This document shows, piece by piece, positions 16,297 through 20,083 of a stretch of DNA of 20,083 bases. Each line of letters opens with the position of its first letter. The stretch's first letter is position 1. Source of the stretch: a virus; the IMG/VR virus record IMGVR_UViG_3300042905_001969, positions 1-20,083 of that record; one strand, written 5' to 3'. The position numbers were made by a program, and so were the translations under genes. The notes under the pieces were generated by a model. It ran no database searches and was not told the origin of the DNA. It was given only the letters and a program-made list of their open reading frames with translations.

Positions 16297-18314
16297 CACG
16301 TTAGTCGGGTTATATTGGCGAGTTGGTCATTCGATAGCCTTGTGGTGTAGATAGCGGCGGCACGGATGCGAGCGTTCCATTGTTGTGTGTCTGCAAAATC
16401 TTCTCTTTTTCCAAAAAAAACTTCTTTTAATGCCGAAGGAAAAGTTCCTGCCGTCCCTGAAACTACTGCGCCTCCATCTAAACTTGCGAATAAAGTACCG
16501 CTAACACCGCTTTGCTGATACGCAAAGGCTACTTTATGATAACCAGCAGCAGGATTGCCTAAGGAAATATCTGTACTTTGAATTTGCGCTCTTAATGCGT
16601 TACTTGTGTAATATAAAAAAACTCTATTTGATTGAGTGCCGTCACTTAGACCAAAAAGCCTTCTTGTTGTTGAATCGCTTCGTATCTCAAACTCCGCATA
16701 AATCGTACCTTCGGTTTGGCCGATATACCCACTCACCCCCGACACTGTGCAAACCTCCGCGGCGCGGGTTGCAGAGCCTGTTGTCGTGGGGATGTACGAA
16801 GTCGGGATTGCGCCTGTTTCAAGTTGTGGTAATGCCGTAAGGAAGCCCTGCCCTGTTGATAAAGCCGCAGGTAATCGCATCAAATATGTTACAGGCGAAC
16901 CCGAAGGCGATGCTCCTGTCGTTATTCGTACCGCCACCCGATACCATCCGTTGCCGTAATTCTCAACGCTACCTGTGCAACTTGTACTCGTGCCAAGCGT
17001 TACGCCTGATGAAGCGATATTGATGACTTGATTCCAAGCTGTTCCACCCCATTGTGCAATATTATTATACTCCATACTCGTGGCAAAATCAACGCCATCG
17101 TACTTGAAAAAGCGGCTAATGGTGTATGTTGTACTGCCTGCCAATGCGGATGTACTGCAATTTTGCCAAGCATATCGAATCGTACCACTCGCCTCATTCT
17201 TTGTAATTCTCGCGCTGTTAATGCTGACCGCAGGTGAATCGCTTACAGCCGTGTCGTATAGCACCCCTGCCGCCGAATTAAAGACCAACCCACTTGGCAC
17301 TAAATTCTGCGCACTCGGCTCAATCAACCCCGCAGGGCAACCGCCTGTCACAGGGTAATCCAAGCGAAGCACTCCCGAAGCGACCGATTCAATCAAGCCA
17401 CTCGCATTCACTCGCGTGGCGGTGGTCGCTCGCGTGAAGGTGAAGTCAGGCGGTGCGCCATCTCTCGCCACTCCAAGCATATCAACGCTCACAAAGCCAC
17501 TCGCCGTTCGGATGACAGGCGTAGCAACACTACCCTTCTCCAACTGCGGAGATGCTATGCGAATCGTGTAGTTCAACACCTGACCGCTTGCTATGGCGTG
17601 TCCATAGCGCGTTCTAATTCTATCAGCACCGCCTGTGCCTGCAATTGGTCGTGTGACGCTATACCTTGTAAGATTTGATGTAATCGCCGATAAATCTAAT
17701 GAAGTACCAGACACAAATGTTGTTCCTGAAACTTCTTGAATTTGATAGTTAGGACTAACTCCCGAAACCGAACCTGACAATAAAGACATATAGAAACTGG
17801 CCGTGTACGTCATCCCTGAGGCAAATAACAAATTACCGCTGACAGTTGAAGTCACAGGTTCAGGCCGCAAATTAAAATTACCCGAAGTCAATGCCGTGCC
17901 GCTTACCGTTACGTCAATGTAGTCCACCAACGTGCCATCAGCCGCAGTCGTCTGACCGCTCGCTGAATAGCCAATAGTAATCCCCAAAGGTGGGGCGACA
18001 ACACTCCAAGTTGTAGGTGCTACCGAACCAGTCGCACCTGTCATCGTGTTGTTTTGGATGAAGTTGGTGCGGGTGTCAGGAAGTTGGTTTAGAACAACGC
18101 CATTGCGCGTCAGTTGCGGCACAACCAAAATGGAAGGCTGAACAACCGTGCGCTGTTGCACCTCCAACGCCCGCGCATCCAAGCAACTGCCCGCCGCTTC
18201 CTTTGTTGCGCCATCAGCAGTTGCGCGAATGGTAGCGTCAGCAGTGTTCTGCGCCAGCACGCCCGTGCGCCTCAATGCCTCGAAAGGCAATGCATATCCG
18301 TGCGCTAATGCCAT
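16296..18314 (-). CDS. virion appendage protein with LamG-like C-terminal domain
   Basis: A 672-residue protein, probably a receptor-binding or decoration appendage. Residues 1-60 are a helical, Ala-rich attachment region. Two similar carbohydrate-binding-like beta modules follow, about 83-272 (from TRTNFIQNN to SPQLEKGSVATPVIRTASG) and 334-515 (from AQNLVP to LPQLETGAIPTSYIPTTTGS). The second is preceded by the phage motif FTFTRATTATRVNASGLIES (291-310). The C-terminus (about 520-672) is a concanavalin/LamG-like domain. The two modules suggest internal duplication. It is rich in VSG/ASG turns. No catalytic motif is seen. TAATG overlap with the upstream structural gene. Confidence 0.75.
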   Translation of the reverse strand: MALAHGYALPFEALRRTGVLAQNTADATIRATADGATKEAAGSCLDARALEVQQRTVVQPSILVVPQLTRNGVVLNQLPDTRTNFIQNNTMTGATGSVAPTTWSVVAPPLGITIGYSASGQTTAADGTLVDYIDVTVSGTALTSGNFNLRPEPVTSTVSGNLLFASGMTYTASFYMSLLSGSVSGVSPNYQIQEVSGTTFVSGTSLDLSAITSNLTRYSVTRPIAGTGGADRIRTRYGHAIASGQVLNYTIRIASPQLEKGSVATPVIRTASGFVSVDMLGVARDGAPPDFTFTRATTATRVNASGLIESVASGVLRLDYPVTGGCPAGLIEPSAQNLVPSGLVFNSAAGVLYDTAVSDSPAVSINSARITKNEASGTIRYAWQNCSTSALAGSTTYTISRFFKYDGVDFATSMEYNNIAQWGGTAWNQVINIASSGVTLGTSTSCTGSVENYGNGWYRVAVRITTGASPSGSPVTYLMRLPAALSTGQGFLTALPQLETGAIPTSYIPTTTGSATRAAEVCTVSGVSGYIGQTEGTIYAEFEIRSDSTTRRLFGLSDGTQSNRVFLYYTSNALRAQIQSTDISLGNPAAGYHKVAFAYQQSGVSGTLFASLDGGAVVSGTAGTFPSALKEVFFGKREDFADTQQWNARIRAAAIYTTRLSNDQLANITRLT

Positions 18315-18586
18315 CAGGAATAAGCAAATACGTTGCCGCCTGACACTGTGACCGCCGCCAACTTCAAGCCATTACGCGCGCGCACAATCATCCCTGTCAT
18401 CACCGTGATGCCACTCAACCCCAAATAAGTCAGCGCGTTGTTGCCTTCGCTGTCGGTCAAAGTCGTGAAGCTCGTTGCGGCGTTCACCACAAGAAATTCA
18501 AACGCCTGACCTGTCACCGCGCCTGTGACTACGGTTATCGCGCCGTAGCCTCCCAGCATCGCGTCTAATTGTTGCCCAATGTTCAT
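18314..18586 (-). CDS. small virion structural protein
   Basis: A 90-residue Gly/Ala/Thr-rich protein starting MNIGQQLDAMLGGYGAITVV. It has a short N-terminal helix, then beta strands (AFEFLVVNAATSFTTLTDSE, then LSGITVMTGMIVRARNG). A short helix with a beta-domain suits a head-fibre or decoration protein, and the next gene is the appendage. ATG 18586 is preferred over a start at 18718 because the additional residues lie inside the upstream gene in another frame. No family name assigned. Confidence 0.68.
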   Translation of the reverse strand: MNIGQQLDAMLGGYGAITVVTGAVTGQAFEFLVVNAATSFTTLTDSEGNNALTYLGLSGITVMTGMIVRARNGLKLAAVTVSGGNVFAYS

Positions 18587-18611
18587 ATCGCTATTTTTAG
18601 TTAAATACCAC

Positions 18612-19115
18612 TTATGTCGGAACTTCGCAAGAATTGTGCGGATATTCAAAGTCAAAGTTGGCAGTCGCCTGCCATCCAGCAACCTTGTCATCCCTCGCCT
18701 CCACGAATCGCGTTGCACTCACCGCATCCTGTAAGGTGTAATCCTTCGCAGGGTCATTCGTGAACTTGCTGATAAAGTCACGCATTATATATAAAGTGTC
18801 GTTCAGCACCTCGTCTTCGTTGTCAGTCCACCGCGCCACTACGCTACCTGTGACCGCCGTTGATAGGTTGCGGCTATCCTCAACGCGGTCCATCACAAGC
18901 ACACTCACGCCAAGCGTAAGCGCACCAACATTCGCGGTCATCGATTGCAGGTCAGCAAACAGCAAAGGGTAAACAACCCTATCCCTGTCCGTTGTCCGCA
19001 GGTTTATCGTGTTGTCCGTTCCTATCGCCAGCGGGTCGCCGAAGCCCACGCTGTTGATTTGTGGATGTGCCGCCGCAAAGGTCAGCAGGTCGTTCTTTAA
19101 TTGCACCCAACTCAT
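18612..19115 (-). CDS. probable neck or tail-completion protein
   Basis: A 167-residue protein (MSWVQLKNDLLTFAAAHPQI...). An N-terminal helix is followed by strands with RVVYPLLFADLQSMTANVGA and SVLVMDRVEDSRN, then a helix (VLNDTLYIMRDFISKF) and a final strand. This helix-strand arrangement with YPLLF is like tail-terminator or completion proteins that sit between connector and tail genes. The assignment is from position and fold pattern. It lies one gene after the connector-like gene. Confidence 0.6.
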   Translation of the reverse strand: MSWVQLKNDLLTFAAAHPQINSVGFGDPLAIGTDNTINLRTTDRDRVVYPLLFADLQSMTANVGALTLGVSVLVMDRVEDSRNLSTAVTGSVVARWTDNEDEVLNDTLYIMRDFISKFTNDPAKDYTLQDAVSATRFVEARDDKVAGWQATANFDFEYPHNSCEVPT

Positions 19116-19154
19116 AGTACTGCTTTAATTTGTTAATGTTCTTCGCGTGTGCCA

Positions 19155-19721
19155 TTAAAAAGGATAGAATCGTTTTTCGGGATAATCCAATGGGTCACGG
19201 AAGCGTCCACGCTTTCCCAATGCCATCCCTGTTTGGTAACTACTGCCGTTCGGGTAAATCGTGTCAATCGCCGTTGGTGGGTTGTCAAACAATGGGTAAC
19301 TGGCGTGGTTCTCCTGCAAGTAGCGGGTAATGCGCTCCGTGTACCACTCCGCATCGTTCTTCACCTTGTCCATCAGTTTGAACACCTCATCCACGCTCAT
19401 CGGGTTGCTTTCAGTGCTGGTCCTGCGGTCCATCCCTTTGTTCATATACTTGAAGGAAAGCACCATCGGAAGTTCAAAATACATCCATTGCACGATAGCA
19501 GGTTGGATGTAATCTTCAAGCAGGGTCGTGTTTAGCGCGGTCACCGAACCGCTCACCACTTGCGTCTGCACTTCTTTGTACAACGCACTGCCAAGCGCAG
19601 GTTGGATGTGCATATCCTGAACCTTGACCAACGTGGGCCTGATTTGGGTATAGGCTACGTTCTCGTTGATGACGCTGTTTTCCAGCAGGTATTCTTCCGA
19701 TACAAATAGGGCGATGCTCAT
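19155..19721 (-). CDS. head-tail connector-like protein (DUF6712-like)
   Basis: A 188-residue helical protein. The segments FVSEEYLLENSVINENVAYT, IRPTLVKVQDMHIQPALGSA and LLEDYIQPAIVQWMYFELPM follow the pattern of DUF6712-type proteins found in structural clusters of Bacteroidota phages, where they are thought to be head-tail connectors. C-terminal part holds a helix (FKLMDKVKNDAEWYTERITR) and a disordered tail ending KRFYPF. TAATG overlap with the upstream structural gene. The 19116-19154 gap after it holds nothing I can support. Confidence 0.72.
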   Translation of the reverse strand: MSIALFVSEEYLLENSVINENVAYTQIRPTLVKVQDMHIQPALGSALYKEVQTQVVSGSVTALNTTLLEDYIQPAIVQWMYFELPMVLSFKYMNKGMDRRTSTESNPMSVDEVFKLMDKVKNDAEWYTERITRYLQENHASYPLFDNPPTAIDTIYPNGSSYQTGMALGKRGRFRDPLDYPEKRFYPF

Positions 19722-20083
19722 TACACTACACGTTTAACTGTTGTTCCTTTTTTTACGACTAACTGCTGAACCCACATATGTCTGCAACTTGGCCTGTGGT
19801 TGCCGTTCGGAAGGGTAAACCAACCGCCTCTGCGCTCCCAAACATTCCAGCCAACCAACTGCCCGATGTCGTTTATATCGCTCCTTGTGTACAACTTTGT
19901 CGCGCTCAAATCCAGCATTGTTTGGCAGAACTTGCGGCTTTTGTCGTAGCCATCCGCCTTGCTCAATCCTGCATATTCTGGCCGCCAATCGTAGCGATAG
20001 CGCACCTCCACCACTTCCTCCTCAACTGGCGTTTCTTTCGTTGCGATGTCAATATCGCGGCTAATCGGGAAGCGGTTTTTTTC
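19721..20083 (-). CDS. partial virion structural protein, C-terminal region (P5-like)
   Basis: The frame is open to the right edge, so the N-terminus is missing; 120 residues remain. The visible part begins EKNRFPISRDIDIATKETPV and contains YRYDWRPEY, then a conserved helix SRKFCQTMLDLSATKLYTRS and GNHRPSCRHMWVQQLVVKKG, with Cys and His that could bind zinc. This matches the C-terminal domain of capsid-associated or P5-like structural proteins of Bacteroidota phages. GTG codons near 20014 could act as starts but the frame upstream is continuous and protein-like, so a longer gene is favoured. Confidence 0.72.
   Translation of the reverse strand, partial: EKNRFPISRDIDIATKETPVEEEVVEVRYRYDWRPEYAGLSKADGYDKSRKFCQTMLDLSATKLYTRSDINDIGQLVGWNVWERRGGWFTLPNGNHRPSCRHMWVQQLVVKKGTTVKRVV

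Noticed and set aside
19133-19354. 73-codon minus-strand frame at the end of the connector gene
   Set aside because: Other-frame shadow of the DUF6712-like gene; Thr/Arg-rich with no leader.

Overview
The window looks like about 20 kb of a tailed double-stranded DNA phage or prophage of a Bacteroidota host. Three things point there. The recognisable proteins are types I associate with Bacteroidota phages: a BT4734/VapE-like primase-helicase, a RyR-domain protein, a DUF6712-like connector, and a P5-like virion C-terminus. Shine-Dalgarno sequences are essentially absent. Several leaders carry the Bacteroidota -7 box TAnnTTTG, and one has a correctly spaced -33 TTTG. Every gene I can support is on the minus strand, so transcription runs from high to low coordinates. 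No integrase, large terminase, portal or major capsid gene is in the window, so I cannot say whether this is a free phage or a prophage.

Layout in transcription order: (1) 20083-16296, virion genes: a partial structural protein, a DUF6712-like connector, a probable neck or tail-completion protein, a small structural protein and a 672-residue appendage with a LamG-like C-terminus. (2) 16296-14093, lysis-type block: small hypothetical, three-helix holin candidate, metallophosphoesterase, Amidase_2 endolysin, and a one-piece spanin (lipoprotein plus C-terminal membrane helix). (3) 14092-13928, a control region with the best promoter of the window. (4) 13927-7603, a dense run of small early genes that includes a sliding-clamp-like protein, a Rad52/ERF-like annealing protein, two near-duplicate alanine-rich proteins and several very small membrane or soluble proteins. 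(5) 7602-7467, a compact leader that looks like a small RNA gene: -7 box, two hairpins with perfectly complementary loops, intrinsic terminator. (6) 7466-3314, the replication core: primase-helicase, a 226-bp cluster of nine TGTAGTCA repeats around an AT-rich core, an SF2 helicase and a VRR-NUC nuclease. (7) 3317-1421: a DnaA domain IV-like protein, a sigma-like protein, membrane and zinc-knuckle proteins, and the small terminase. (8) 1424-1: small accessory genes and one or two tRNA-like genes.

The clamp, DnaA-like protein, helicase, primase, nuclease and annealing protein together form a nearly complete replication and recombination module that would need only the host polymerase. The repeat cluster between the helicase and primase is the natural place to look for the origin. 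Genes are tightly coupled: many junctions are ATGA, TGATG or TAATG overlaps. More than fifteen starts are preceded by an almost stereotyped G-poor leader (consensus TAAACCCAAACCAATG). It often doubles as the C-terminal codons of the gene before, and it separates interchangeable small genes like a linker.

No stretch over 300 bases lacks a gene once the small genes are counted. The longest gene-free stretches are about 212 nt (5068-5279, repeat cluster), about 175 nt (12984-13158, one doubtful overlapping frame), about 165 nt (13928-14092, promoter) and about 136 nt (7467-7602, small RNA candidate).
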